Position numbers and translations under genes: made by a program. 36,808 nt of DNA from an uncultured Porphyromonas sp. (GTDB lineage: Bacteria; Bacteroidota; Bacteroidia; Bacteroidales; Porphyromonadaceae), in NCBI RefSeq assembly GCF_902489635.1, contig NZ_CABUAN010000023.1, forward strand, positions 1 to 36,808, written 5' to 3'. How positions within the stretch are numbered: the first letter of the stretch is position 1; each line of letters opens with the position of its first letter. Below, one piece after another: positions 1 to 7,808 of the stretch. Under the pieces are notes generated by a model. The model did no database searches. It was given only the letters and a program-made list of their open reading frames with translations, and had not been told where the DNA came from.

Positions 1-203
1 AAAATATCCACGTGGAGATTTGAGATTTCCCACGTGGATATTCGAGAAAGGAGGGGATCGGACGAATTTCCCCGTAAAGATATGTAAATAGGGATTAGAG
101 GTTAGAGATTAGAAATTAGGGCGGCCACATTATATATAGTACCCTGATCTATGCCTCGCTGGTCCTTATGTGTAGCTCCTGACAGAGCGATTATGATGCG
201 TCA
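1..203 (+). repeat. Dispersed CCACGTGG-hairpin repeat, copy A
   Basis: CCACGTGG occurs at 8-15 and 30-37. The extended arms TATCCACGTGG (5-15) and CCACGTGGATA (30-40) can form an 11-bp hairpin. A conserved core follows (about 56-92, including the stretch GAATTTCCCCGTAAAGATA), then four heptads GATTAGA, GGTTAGA, GATTAGA and AATTAGG at 93-120. A domain of about 80 bp with degenerate inverted ends occupies about 125-203. The same modules, in the same order, recur at 20700-21077, and most recur inverted at 36664-36808. No convincing gene lies in 1-351. Confidence 0.85.
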
Positions 204-250
204 GCCCCGAAGTGTAAGTTAGTCGTATGTGCTGTTTATTTGATTCTGTG

Positions 251-258
251 TATCTTTG
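251..258 (+). promoter_or_regulatory. Bacteroidota -7 box upstream of the transporter gene
   Basis: TATCTTTG matches the TAnnTTTG -7 consensus of the Bacteroidota housekeeping sigma factor. It lies 93 bp before the ATG at 352. No clear -33 TTG was found at the usual 19-20 bp spacing. A short C-rich/G-rich hairpin (about 308-330) lies in the predicted leader. Confidence 0.5.
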
Positions 259-351
259 CGTGACTATTGGGACGTTTTGTCTAGACGATGCGCGCTCCCA
301 TCTGCCTGGCTCCCCAAGTAGGGGGCTGACCTACTATTTCTAGCTACATGT

Positions 352-2031
352 ATGGATAGTCTGCGAGCTTTTCTCAACGAACTCTTCGTCATACCGTCGG
401 TGCCTCAATCGATTATTGTGATCTCACTGGTCTCTCTGGTGGGGTTGCTCTTAGCTCGTATCCGCATAGCTCGTATCTCACTGGGGGTGACCTTCGTATT
501 CTTTGTCGGCATCCTCCTCTCCTACTGGGGTATCACGCTAGAGGCGGGGACACTAAACTTTGGGATGAACTTTGGGCTGATCCTCTTTATCTACGCCCTC
601 GGTCTTCAGGTGGGGCCCGCATTCTTCCCCTCACTCAAGAAGGGTGGCATACGGGACAATCTCGACTCGCTCCTCATCGCCGCGGTTGATCTGCTACTCG
701 TCGTGGGTCTCTTCTTCGTCTCGGAGCTACCCATCAGTCAGTGGGTAGGTGTCTTGTCAGGGGCTACGACCAATACGCCGGCACTAGCTGCGGCCCAGAG
801 TAGCTTGCCGAGCGTCGGTACTGAGGGGCAGAGTCTGCTCGCGGAGATGGCTCTGGCGTGTGCGATCACCTATCCCTTTGGTGTGGTGGGTGTCATACTG
901 GCCCTCTATATACTAGCTCCCTTAGCGAAGCGACGTGCCAAGGGGCAGCCTGACGAGGAGGAGCGTGCTGCTTTCTTTAGTGAGTACGAAGTGAAGAACA
1001 TGGGGGTCGTCGGCAAGACGATCTCGGAGATTTCACGGGTTGCTGAGACCTCCTTTGTGATTAGTCGTATATGGCGTGACGGCAAGGCACTATCTCCTGA
1101 CTCCTCGACACAGCTACAGGAGGGAGATCGCCTGCTGATCGTTTCGGACGAGCGCGAGGTGCCTAGGCTAGAGCTATTCTTTGGCAAAAAAGTCGAGAAG
1201 GACTGGAACCGCTCCGACATTGACTGGGATAGTGTGGACCAGAGTCTCGTCTCTAGGCGGCTCGTCCTCACACGCAAGGAGTACAACGGCGTGCGCCTCA
1301 GTGCCTTGCACCTACGCAACGATTACAGAGTCAATGTGACGCGCATCGATCGTGCAGGTATCGAGCTGCTCACCTCGCCTGACCTGCACCTACAGCTGGG
1401 AGATCGTATGACCGTGGTGGGTACCAAGGAGGCTACCGATGCGGTTGCGGCAAAAATCGGCAACGAGATCAAGGACTTGGACGCTCCCAACCTGCTGGGG
1501 CTTTTCATTGGTCTCTTCATCAGCGTTTTCGTCGGTATGATACCTTTCTATATCCCTGGTGTGAGCATGCCTATACGTCTGGGGCTGGCTGGTGGCGGTA
1601 TCATCATCGGTATCCTTATGGGAGCCTTCGGCCCTCGTATGCATGTGACTACTTACATCACCAATAGTGCTAGTCTACTGGTACGACAGCTGGGACTGAT
1701 CCTCTACCTTGGCTGTCTGGGGCTCTCTTCGGGCGCAGGCTTCTTTGATATACTCTTTAGTACTCAAGGGTTGGTATGGCTCGGCTATGGCGCCTTGCTG
1801 ACGGTGCTACCGATCCTGCTGGTCGGCTGGTATATGCTACGTCGCAAGCGGGGGGACTACGCTACTATGTGCGGGGTGGTGTGTGGTAGCATGGCGAACC
1901 CGATGGCTCTGGAGGTGGTCGGCGATAGACTCAAGGGGAGTAAGCACACGGTCGCCTACGCTACGGTTTACCCGCTAGGCATGTTCGTCCGTATCATCAC
2001 CGCACAGCTACTCATCTTACTTTTTGTATAG
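352..2031 (+). CDS. AspT/YidE-family putative transporter with central RCK-C domains
   Basis: This 559-residue integral membrane protein has the two-half architecture of the aspartate:alanine exchanger (AspT)/YidE/YbjL family. A block of hydrophobic helices (about residues 10-200) and a second block (about 375-559) flank a soluble centre. The centre (about 210-370) has two TrkA-C/RCK-C-like repeats, each ending in a GDRLLIVSD- or GDRMTVVGT-like strand. Both halves contain the family's glycine- and proline-rich helices with short polar motifs (TTNTPAL in the first, GSMANPMALE in the second). Family members are antiporters of carboxylates or amino acids, but the substrate here cannot be read from sequence. 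The ATG at 352 gives the usual family length. lptB begins 3 bp after the stop, so the two are probably co-transcribed. Confidence 0.85.
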   Translation: MDSLRAFLNELFVIPSVPQSIIVISLVSLVGLLLARIRIARISLGVTFVFFVGILLSYWGITLEAGTLNFGMNFGLILFIYALGLQVGPAFFPSLKKGGIRDNLDSLLIAAVDLLLVVGLFFVSELPISQWVGVLSGATTNTPALAAAQSSLPSVGTEGQSLLAEMALACAITYPFGVVGVILALYILAPLAKRRAKGQPDEEERAAFFSEYEVKNMGVVGKTISEISRVAETSFVISRIWRDGKALSPDSSTQLQEGDRLLIVSDEREVPRLELFFGKKVEKDWNRSDIDWDSVDQSLVSRRLVLTRKEYNGVRLSALHLRNDYRVNVTRIDRAGIELLTSPDLHLQLGDRMTVVGTKEATDAVAAKIGNEIKDLDAPNLLGLFIGLFISVFVGMIPFYIPGVSMPIRLGLAGGGIIIGILMGAFGPRMHVTTYITNSASLLVRQLGLILYLGCLGLSSGAGFFDILFSTQGLVWLGYGALLTVLPILLVGWYMLRRKRGDYATMCGVVCGSMANPMALEVVGDRLKGSKHTVAYATVYPLGMFVRIITAQLLILLFV

Positions 2032-2034
2032 CTT

Positions 2035-2838
2035 ATGACAGACACTATAGATACCGCTGAGGCACTCTCGCCTGATCGCCACAAAGGTGAGACGGGACTC
2101 CTGCGTACGGAACATCTGGTGAAGCGTTACCGCAGTCGTACCGTGGTCAACGATGTCTCTATCGAGCTGCGCCAAGGGGAGATCGTCGGACTGCTAGGCC
2201 CTAATGGTGCGGGCAAGACGACCACTTTCTATATGACGGTGGGACTGGTCGTACCTAATGGGGGTAAGATATTTCTCAATGAGCAGGACATCACGAAGCT
2301 CCCAGTCTATCAGCGCGCCCGCCTCGGAATCGGCTATCTAGCGCAGGAGGCTTCGGTCTTTAGAAAGCTCTCGGTAGAGGACAATATCAAGGCGGTGCTA
2401 GAGATGACGCCGCTTACACCGGACCAGCAGCACGAGCGTCTGGAGATGCTGATAGATGAGTTCGGACTTCACAAGGTGCGCACCAACCAGGGTAATAGAC
2501 TCTCGGGAGGTGAGCGTCGGCGTGTCGAGATAGCTCGCTGTCTTGCTATCGACCCTAAGTTTATCATGCTCGACGAACCCTTCGCGGGTGTCGACCCGAT
2601 TGCTGTGCAGGACATACAGACTATCGTGGCTAAGCTCAAGCAGCGCAACATCGGCATCCTGATCACCGATCACAATGTCAATGAGACGCTCAGCATCACC
2701 GATCGTGCTTATCTACTCTTCGAGGGCAAGGTACTCTTTCAGGGTACGGCCGAGCAGCTCGCCGAGAACGCTCTCGTGCGTGAGAAGTACCTCGGACGCG
2801 ACTTCGTCTTGCGTCGCAAGAGCTTCGTAGATCTATAG
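2035..2838 (+). CDS. lptB: LPS export ABC transporter ATP-binding protein LptB
   Basis: A 267-residue ABC ATPase. Walker A is GPNGAGKT (55-62), the signature LSGGE is at about 156-160, Walker B is FIMLDE with the catalytic Glu at about 181, and the H-loop reads TDHN. The sequence EPFAGVDPIAV after Walker B is characteristic of LptB. By homology it is the cytoplasmic motor of the LptB2FG complex, which extracts LPS from the inner membrane into the Lpt bridge. The lptF/G partners are not in this window. It is about 20 residues longer than E. coli LptB because of a polar N-terminal extension. The conserved domain begins near LLRTEHLVKRY, so a later start is possible, but the ATG 3 bp after the upstream stop fits translational coupling. 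Confidence 0.93.
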   Translation: MTDTIDTAEALSPDRHKGETGLLRTEHLVKRYRSRTVVNDVSIELRQGEIVGLLGPNGAGKTTTFYMTVGLVVPNGGKIFLNEQDITKLPVYQRARLGIGYLAQEASVFRKLSVEDNIKAVLEMTPLTPDQQHERLEMLIDEFGLHKVRTNQGNRLSGGERRRVEIARCLAIDPKFIMLDEPFAGVDPIAVQDIQTIVAKLKQRNIGILITDHNVNETLSITDRAYLLFEGKVLFQGTAEQLAENALVREKYLGRDFVLRRKSFVDL

Positions 2839-2900
2839 TCTTTGGCTCTATCATCGTGATGATAATAGGCTCGGGTGACGCTCTATTGAATAGAAATAGT

Positions 2901-2908
2901 TATCTTTG
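2901..2908 (+). promoter_or_regulatory. Candidate -7 box, distal, upstream of mutA
   Basis: TATCTTTG followed by CG matches the -7 consensus. It lies about 100 bp before the mutA ATG, in the lptB-mutA gap. A second -7 box lies at 2965, so mutA may have tandem promoters. Confidence 0.4.
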
Positions 2909-2964
2909 CGGATAGCAACATGGTCGACTAGCTTCTATCGGATAGGAGAGAGTCCTCTTTGTTG

Positions 2965-2972
2965 TACCTTTG
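2965..2972 (+). promoter_or_regulatory. Candidate -7 box, proximal, upstream of mutA
   Basis: TACCTTTG followed by CGG matches the Bacteroidota -7 box. Transcription would begin near 2980, just ahead of the ATG at 3009. This argues against the upstream in-frame TTG at 2970, which lies inside the box. I saw no recognisable cobalamin riboswitch in the 170-bp gap. Confidence 0.6.
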
Positions 2973-3008
2973 CGGAATCAATTCACACAACACACACATA
3001 TATACGAT

Positions 3009-4880
3009 ATGGCAAATAAAAGAGAACGGCTCTTTGGGGACTTTCCCCCCGTAAGCAAAGAGCAGTGGCTGGAGAAAGTCACAGTCGATCTCAAGGGTGC
3101 CTCCTTTGACAAGCGGCTCGTATGGCGTACGCCTGAAGGCTTTAACCTACAGCCTATGTACAGACGCGAAGACATCGCTCAATATGCCTCACGTCTAGCA
3201 CTACCTGGTGAATACCCCTACGTGCGATCGACGAAGCTAAACAATGAGTGGCTCGTACGCCAAGACATTAAGGTTAAGGATCCCGCCGAGGCGAACGCTA
3301 AGGCGCTAGATATACTCAACAAGGGAGTCACTTCCCTCGGGTTCAACATCTCTAAGACGATCCTCTCTGCCGAGACCCTAGAGACACTCCTCAAGGGAAT
3401 AGACCTGACGGCCGTAGAGATCAATCTCTCAACCTGTATCTCTCGTACGGTCGAGCTGGCAGAGCTCTTTGTCGCCTACGTGCAGAAGCATAAGATCGAT
3501 GGCGCAGCCGTAAGAGGTGCTATCGAGTACAACCCCTTCAAGCGAGAGCTGATGAAGGGCGTCGTCGACGATAAGCGTTACGACACGCTAGAGCAGCTCT
3601 ACAACATTGCCAAGCCTATCCCACAGATGCGCCTTTACATCGTAGAGGCCTCGATGCTGAGCAACGCTGGTGCGGGCATCGTCAAGGAGCTTGCCTATGC
3701 ACTCGCGTGGGGTGCTGAGCTACTCGACCAGATGGTGGCTCGTGGTCACAAGGTCGAGGAGATCGCTCGGAGGATCAAGTTCCACTTCGGCATTAGCTCG
3801 AGCTACTTTATGGAGATGGCCAAGTTCCGTGCGGCACGCTGGCTATGGGCCGAGATTATCGGAGCGCATGGCGACCAGTACAAGGGCGATGTGGCTAAGA
3901 TCTGCCAGCACGCTACCACCTCGCAGTGGAATATGACCATCTATGACGCTTATGTCAACCTGCTCCGCTCACAGACGGAGACGATGTCGGCCGCATTGGG
4001 CGGTGTCGACTCGATCACGGTCCTACCCTTCAACATTGCTTACGAGGAGAGCACCGACTTCTCCGAGCGTATCGCACGCAATCAGCAGCTCCTCCTAAGC
4101 GAGGAGAGCCACTTCGACAAGGTTGTCGACCCCGCTGCTGGTTCTTACTACATAGAGACGCTGACCAATGTGATCGCCGAGCAAGCTTGGCAGCTCTTTG
4201 GCGAGATCAGCGCTAGCGAGGGTGGCTTCGAGAGCTTTGTCACCACGGGCGCACTACAGCGTGACCTCCAGGAGGCCAATACAGAGCGTCACGCAGCGGT
4301 CGCAAAGCGCAAGGAGACCCTACTGGGTACCAACGAATTCCCGAACTTCACGGAGACTGCTCACGAGAAGCTCGCGACGCCCGCTGTCATCACAACGGGG
4401 TGCGGCTGCTCTGCTGGAGAAAAGCAAGAGGGTCTACAACCCCTCAACTTCGACCGTGGTGCTAATCAGTTTGAGGAGCTACGCTTGACGACGGAGCGTG
4501 GCAAGCAGCCTGTCGTCTTCATGCTGACGATTGGTAATCTAGCCATGAGACTTGCTCGCTCACAGTTCTCGGGCAACTTCTTCGGCTGTGCCGGTTACAA
4601 GCTCATCGACAACCTCGGCTTTGAGACAGTCCAAGAGGGTATCGACGCAGCTGTCGCTGCTAAGGCAGACATCGTGGTGCTCTGCTCTAGTGACGATGAG
4701 TATGAGACTTACGCTCCTGAGGCGTTCCGTCTACTCGACGGTAGAGCGCAGTTTGTCGTAGCGGGCAATCCCGCCTGTACGGAGCAACTGCAGGCTCTCG
4801 GCATCGAGCACTTTATTCATGTCCGTAGTAACGTGTTGGAGACTCTACAGCACTTCAACGAGCTCTTTGGACTAGCGTAG
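3009..4880 (+). CDS. mutA: Methylmalonyl-CoA mutase small subunit
   Basis: The 623-residue non-catalytic beta chain of heterodimeric methylmalonyl-CoA mutase. It has the substrate-barrel fold of the family (AGSYYIETLT at about 365-375, and the helix around KFHFGISSSYFMEMAKFRAARWLW). Its C-terminal flavodoxin-like domain lacks the DxHxxG cobalamin-binding motif of the large chain, as expected. The ATG at 3009 is preferred: the in-frame extension to a TTG at 2970 overlaps a promoter -7 box. mutB follows after 24 bp, so the two form an operon. With MutB it converts succinyl-CoA and methylmalonyl-CoA in the propionate route. The epimerase and MeaB-type chaperone genes often found nearby in other bacteria are absent here. 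Confidence 0.93.
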   Translation: MANKRERLFGDFPPVSKEQWLEKVTVDLKGASFDKRLVWRTPEGFNLQPMYRREDIAQYASRLALPGEYPYVRSTKLNNEWLVRQDIKVKDPAEANAKALDILNKGVTSLGFNISKTILSAETLETLLKGIDLTAVEINLSTCISRTVELAELFVAYVQKHKIDGAAVRGAIEYNPFKRELMKGVVDDKRYDTLEQLYNIAKPIPQMRLYIVEASMLSNAGAGIVKELAYALAWGAELLDQMVARGHKVEEIARRIKFHFGISSSYFMEMAKFRAARWLWAEIIGAHGDQYKGDVAKICQHATTSQWNMTIYDAYVNLLRSQTETMSAALGGVDSITVLPFNIAYEESTDFSERIARNQQLLLSEESHFDKVVDPAAGSYYIETLTNVIAEQAWQLFGEISASEGGFESFVTTGALQRDLQEANTERHAAVAKRKETLLGTNEFPNFTETAHEKLATPAVITTGCGCSAGEKQEGLQPLNFDRGANQFEELRLTTERGKQPVVFMLTIGNLAMRLARSQFSGNFFGCAGYKLIDNLGFETVQEGIDAAVAAKADIVVLCSSDDEYETYAPEAFRLLDGRAQFVVAGNPACTEQLQALGIEHFIHVRSNVLETLQHFNELFGLA

Positions 4881-4904
4881 TAACCCTCTAAGAAACACAC
4901 ACAA

Positions 4905-7061
4905 ATGACAAAGCCATTATATAAAGAGATTGACCTGAGTCACTCTCAGTTTGGACGCACCGATGCCGCTAAGTGGGGCAAGGAGCATGCTCTAGAGGCG
5001 AACTGGACTACGCCAGAGCAAATCAAAGTCAAGCCGGTCTACACGGCTGACGATATAGAGGAGCTAGAGCACCTCGACTTCGTGTCGGGTCTGCCCCCCT
5101 TCCTTCGTGGCCCGTATAGCTTGATGTACCCGTTCCGTCCGTGGACCATACGTCAGTACGCTGGCTTCTCGACGGCTGAGGAGAGTAACGCCTTCTACCG
5201 TCGTAACCTAGCGAGTGGTCAGAAGGGACTATCAGTCGCTTTCGACCTCCCGACACACCGTGGTTACGATGCTGACCACCCACGTGTCGTGGGCGATGTG
5301 GGTAAGGCGGGCGTCTCTATCTGCTCGCTGGAGGATATGAAGGTGCTCTTCGATGGTATCCCTCTAGCCAAGATGTCTGTCTCCATGACGATGAATGGAG
5401 CCGTCTTGCCTGTCCTCGCTTTCTACATCAATGCTGGACTAGAGCAGGGTGCTAAGCTCGAGGAGATGGCTGGTACCATTCAGAACGATATCCTCAAAGA
5501 GTTCATGGTGCGCAACACTTATATCTATCCGCCTGAATTCTCGATGAAGATCATCGCCGACATCTTTGAGTACACCTCTCAGAAGATGCCTAAGTTCAAC
5601 TCCATCTCCATCTCCGGCTACCACATGCAGGAGGCTGGTGCTACGGCCGACATCGAGATCGCCTTCACCATCGCTGATGGTATCGAGTACCTCCGCGCTG
5701 GTATCAACGCAGGCATCCCTGTGGACAAGTTTGCGCCACGTCTCTCCTTCTTCTGGGGCATCGGCGTCAACCACTTTATGGAGATCGCTAAGATGCGTGC
5801 TGCGCGTATGCTCTGGGCTAAGGTGGTCAAGAGCTTTGGTGCTGAGAATCCTAAGTCGCTCATGCTCCGTACGCACTGCCAGACCTCTGGATGGTCGCTC
5901 ACCGAGCAGGATCCCTACAACAACGTGGGGCGTACCTGTATCGAAGCTATGGCTGCCGCTCTCGGTCACACGCAGTCGCTACACACCAATGCACTCGATG
6001 AGGCGATCGCCTTGCCGACCGACTTCTCCGCGCGTATCGCTCGTAATACGCAGATCTACATCCAAAAGGAGACGCAGGTCTGCCGCTCTATCGATCCATG
6101 GGGTGGCTCCTACTATATAGAGACCCTCACGGACGAGATCGCTCACAGAGCGTGGGAGCATATCCAAGAGGTCGAGAAGATCGGTGGTATGGCCAAGGCT
6201 ATCGAGACCGGTCTCCCCAAGATGCGTATCGAGGAGGCAGCCGCACGTACGCAGGCTCGTATCGACTCCAACCAGCAGGTGATCATCGGTATCAATAAGT
6301 ACCGCCTAGAGCACGAGGATCCGATCGAGATCCTAGAGATCGACAACACCTCCGTACGTCAGAGCCAGGTAGCTCGTCTAGAGGACCTACGCGCTCATCG
6401 TGACGAGCAGGCTGTACAGGCGGCTCTCAAGGAGATCACCGAGTGCGTACGCACCAAGCAGGGCAACCTCCTAGAGCTGGCTGTCAAGGCAGCAGGTCTA
6501 CGTGCCTCGCTAGGCGAAATATCCGACGCTTGTGAGGCGGTCGTCGGACGATATAGTGCAGTAATTAGAACGATCAGTGGCGTGTATTCAAAAGAGTCAG
6601 GACATGACAAGCAGCTGGAGTATGCTAAGCAGCTTGCCGAGGAATTTGCACAGCGTGAGGGGCGTCAGCCTCGTATCATGATAGCTAAGATGGGACAAGA
6701 CGGTCACGACCGTGGTGCTAAGGTAGTAGCCACTGGCTATGCTGACTGCGGCTTTGACGTCGATATGGGTCCTCTCTTCCAGACTCCTGAGGAGAGTGCT
6801 CGTCAGGCTGTCGAGAACGACGTCAACATCCTTGGCGTCAGCTCACTGGCAGCAGGACACAAGACGCTCATCCCGCAGGTCATCGAGGAGCTACGCAAGC
6901 TCGGACGTCCTGATATCATCGTCACCGCCGGCGGTGTCATCCCAGCGCAAGACTACGACTTCCTCTACAAGGCAGGCGTGGCAGCTATCTTCGGCCCAGG
7001 TACACCTGTCGCCTACTCAGCGGCTAAGTGTCTCGAGATACTCCTCGGCAAGGAAGCCTAA
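4905..7061 (+). CDS. mutB: Methylmalonyl-CoA mutase large (catalytic, B12-binding) subunit
   Basis: A 718-residue adenosylcobalamin-dependent mutase alpha chain. The N-terminal barrel (about 40-560) carries family motifs such as GLSVAFDLPTHRGYD and DPWGGSYYIETLTDEI. The C-terminal B12 domain (about 585-715) carries DGHDRGAKV, in which His601 is predicted to be the lower axial cobalt ligand, followed by the LGVSSLAAGH and TAGGVIP loops of the Rossmann-like fold. It interconverts (R)-methylmalonyl-CoA and succinyl-CoA. The length is normal and no key motif is missing. It is followed by a strong CCACGTGG hairpin with a T-tract (7094-7140), which probably ends the operon. The coenzyme would come from the adenosyltransferase at 15095-15643. 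Confidence 0.96.
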   Translation: MTKPLYKEIDLSHSQFGRTDAAKWGKEHALEANWTTPEQIKVKPVYTADDIEELEHLDFVSGLPPFLRGPYSLMYPFRPWTIRQYAGFSTAEESNAFYRRNLASGQKGLSVAFDLPTHRGYDADHPRVVGDVGKAGVSICSLEDMKVLFDGIPLAKMSVSMTMNGAVLPVLAFYINAGLEQGAKLEEMAGTIQNDILKEFMVRNTYIYPPEFSMKIIADIFEYTSQKMPKFNSISISGYHMQEAGATADIEIAFTIADGIEYLRAGINAGIPVDKFAPRLSFFWGIGVNHFMEIAKMRAARMLWAKVVKSFGAENPKSLMLRTHCQTSGWSLTEQDPYNNVGRTCIEAMAAALGHTQSLHTNALDEAIALPTDFSARIARNTQIYIQKETQVCRSIDPWGGSYYIETLTDEIAHRAWEHIQEVEKIGGMAKAIETGLPKMRIEEAAARTQARIDSNQQVIIGINKYRLEHEDPIEILEIDNTSVRQSQVARLEDLRAHRDEQAVQAALKEITECVRTKQGNLLELAVKAAGLRASLGEISDACEAVVGRYSAVIRTISGVYSKESGHDKQLEYAKQLAEEFAQREGRQPRIMIAKMGQDGHDRGAKVVATGYADCGFDVDMGPLFQTPEESARQAVENDVNILGVSSLAAGHKTLIPQVIEELRKLGRPDIIVTAGGVIPAQDYDFLYKAGVAAIFGPGTPVAYSAAKCLEILLGKEA

Positions 7062-7093
7062 CGCGACGGATTATATCAAACCAGATTACTAAC

Positions 7094-7140
7094 GATAGCC
7101 ACGTGGGAAATGTCACATCCCCACGTGGCTATCTTTTATT
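7094..7140 (+). terminator. Rho-independent terminator after mutB, built from the CCACGTGG repeat
   Basis: Perfect 14-bp arms GATAGCCACGTGGG (7094-7107) and CCCACGTGGCTATC (7120-7133) flank a 12-nt loop and are followed by TTTTATT. The arms contain the CCACGTGG octamer of the dispersed repeat, so a repeat module appears to serve as the terminator of mutAB. Confidence 0.85.
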
Positions 7141-7160
7141 CTCCACGTAGGAGAGAAATA

Positions 7161-7217
7161 AAACTTCGGAGGAATGAAATGAAACTTCGGAGGAATGAAA
7201 TGAAACTTCGGAAGAAT
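7161..7217 (+). repeat. Tandem 21-bp repeat, about 2.6 copies
   Basis: Unit AAACTTCGGAGGAATGAAATG is at 7161-7181 and 7182-7202, with a partial, degenerate third copy from 7203. Related units occur at about 20772-20806 in copy C. Peptides that can be read through it on either strand are repeat artefacts. Confidence 0.85.
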
Positions 7218-7336
7218 TTTTCCTTTCCCACGTGGACATTCCAAAATCCCCACCTGGAGAGCGAGCTTCTTGTACTTGCGACGAATGATGTCGGGACACA
7301 CGGAAGTGGCTACTCGTTGGGGCATTGAGTTTATTT

Positions 7337-7362
7337 GAGACTATTGCAAAGTCAACAGTCTC
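7337..7362 (+). repeat. Solitary MITE left-end hairpin
   Basis: GAGACTATTG and CAACAGTCTC are inverted with one mismatch around a 6-nt loop. This is nearly the same as the first 27 bp of the MITE at 18824. The rest of that element is absent here, so this is a relic or an independently retained hairpin. Confidence 0.65.
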
Positions 7363-7496
7363 TATTTGTAGGGAAGCTTGCAGTATCTAGCTCCTAACAG
7401 TCTATTTTTATGTAGGATAGAGCTTCAGGTTCAAGTGTGACAGCAGAAGATTCGGGAGAGATTTCAGCTCGAGGCAAAAAAAAGTGGGGCAAACGC

Positions 7497-7526
7497 TTGC
7501 ATTGTTCAGAAAAAGTTGTACCTTTG
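7497..7526 (+). promoter_or_regulatory. Promoter of tRNA-Lys
   Basis: TTG at 7497-7499, a 19-bp spacer and TACCTTTG at 7519-7526 match the full Bacteroidota promoter pattern. The start point would lie near 7533, about 43 bp before the tRNA. Confidence 0.8.
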
Positions 7527-7575
7527 CATCACGGTTCAGGAAGGAAGTCGCTGGTGACTCGCCTGAATGAGGATT

Positions 7576-7648
7576 GACTTCGTAGCTCAGTTGGTAGAGC
7601 AACTGACTCTTAATCAGTGGGTCGAGGGTTCGAGCCCCTCCGAGGTCA
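7576..7648 (+). tRNA. tRNA-Lys (CTT anticodon)
   Basis: A complete cloverleaf: acceptor GACTTCG/CGAGGTC, D-arm GCTC/GAGC, anticodon stem ACTGA/TCAGT with loop CTCTTAA (anticodon CTT), and T-arm GAGGG/CCCTC with TTCGAGC. The discriminator base is A. The CCA end is not encoded. Its own promoter (7497-7526) and a terminator (7671-7703) make it a single-gene unit. Confidence 0.97.
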
Positions 7649-7670
7649 CAAGTGATACATCACTCTTATG

Positions 7671-7705
7671 AATAGCTCCTTGCAGTGCGCAGGGGGCTAT
7701 TTTCA
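7671..7705 (+). terminator. Terminator after tRNA-Lys
   Basis: AATAGCTCC (7671-7679) pairs with GGGGCTATT (7693-7701), with one T-G wobble, followed by a short T-rich stretch. It lies just downstream of the tRNA and upstream of the nfo promoter. Confidence 0.75.
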
Positions 7706-7765
7706 TTTTGGGGATTTACGAGGTCGAGGCTACTCGGAGGAGAGGATAGCTCGCTGCTTTTTCTG

Positions 7766-7773
7766 TATCTTTG
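7766..7773 (+). promoter_or_regulatory. -7 box upstream of nfo
   Basis: TATCTTTG followed by CG fits the -7 consensus. It is 36 bp before the ATG at 7809 and inside the longer reading frame opening at 7668, so it supports the downstream start. Confidence 0.65.
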
Positions 7774-7808
7774 CGAGAGTTAGGGTTATACGACTAACTG
7801 TTTTCATC

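Larger units (their letters stand above)
7094..7254. repeat. Dispersed CCACGTGG repeat, copy B (divergent)
   Basis: CCACGTGG octamers lie at 7099-7106, 7121-7128 and 7228-7235, with near-matches around 7142 (CCACGTAG) and 7250 (CCACCTGG). Between them is a tandem 21-bp repeat. This copy shares the CTTCGGAGGAAT modules with copy C (20700-21077) but lacks the CCCCGTAAAGATA core and the GATTAGA heptads. Confidence 0.75.
7255..7575. other. Non-coding gap before tRNA-Lys
   Basis: No supportable gene. It holds a solitary MITE-end hairpin (7337-7362), A-rich sequence around 7475-7483, and the tRNA-Lys promoter and leader (7497-7575). Confidence 0.7.

Noticed and set aside
2970..3008. TTG start extending mutA by 13 residues
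   Set aside because: It lies within the -7 box TACCTTTG at 2965-2972, and the added residues are not conserved-looking. ATG 3009 is better.
2839..3008. Cobalamin riboswitch before mutA
   Set aside because: I looked for the conserved B12-box and long multi-stem layout. The gap is only 170 bp and shows two promoter-like boxes but no such motif.
5439..5969. Long frame opposite mutB (176 residues) and many similar shadows in other genes
   Set aside because: They lie antisense to or in other frames of well-supported genes and show no family motifs.
7110..7328. Frames of about 70 residues on both strands after mutB
   Set aside because: They translate the terminator and the 21-bp tandem repeat (LRRNEMKLRRNEMK on one strand). 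They lack a promoter and conserved sequence.
7668..7808. 47-residue N-terminal extension of endonuclease IV
   Set aside because: It spans the tRNA terminator and the nfo promoter. The family N-terminus starts at 7809.
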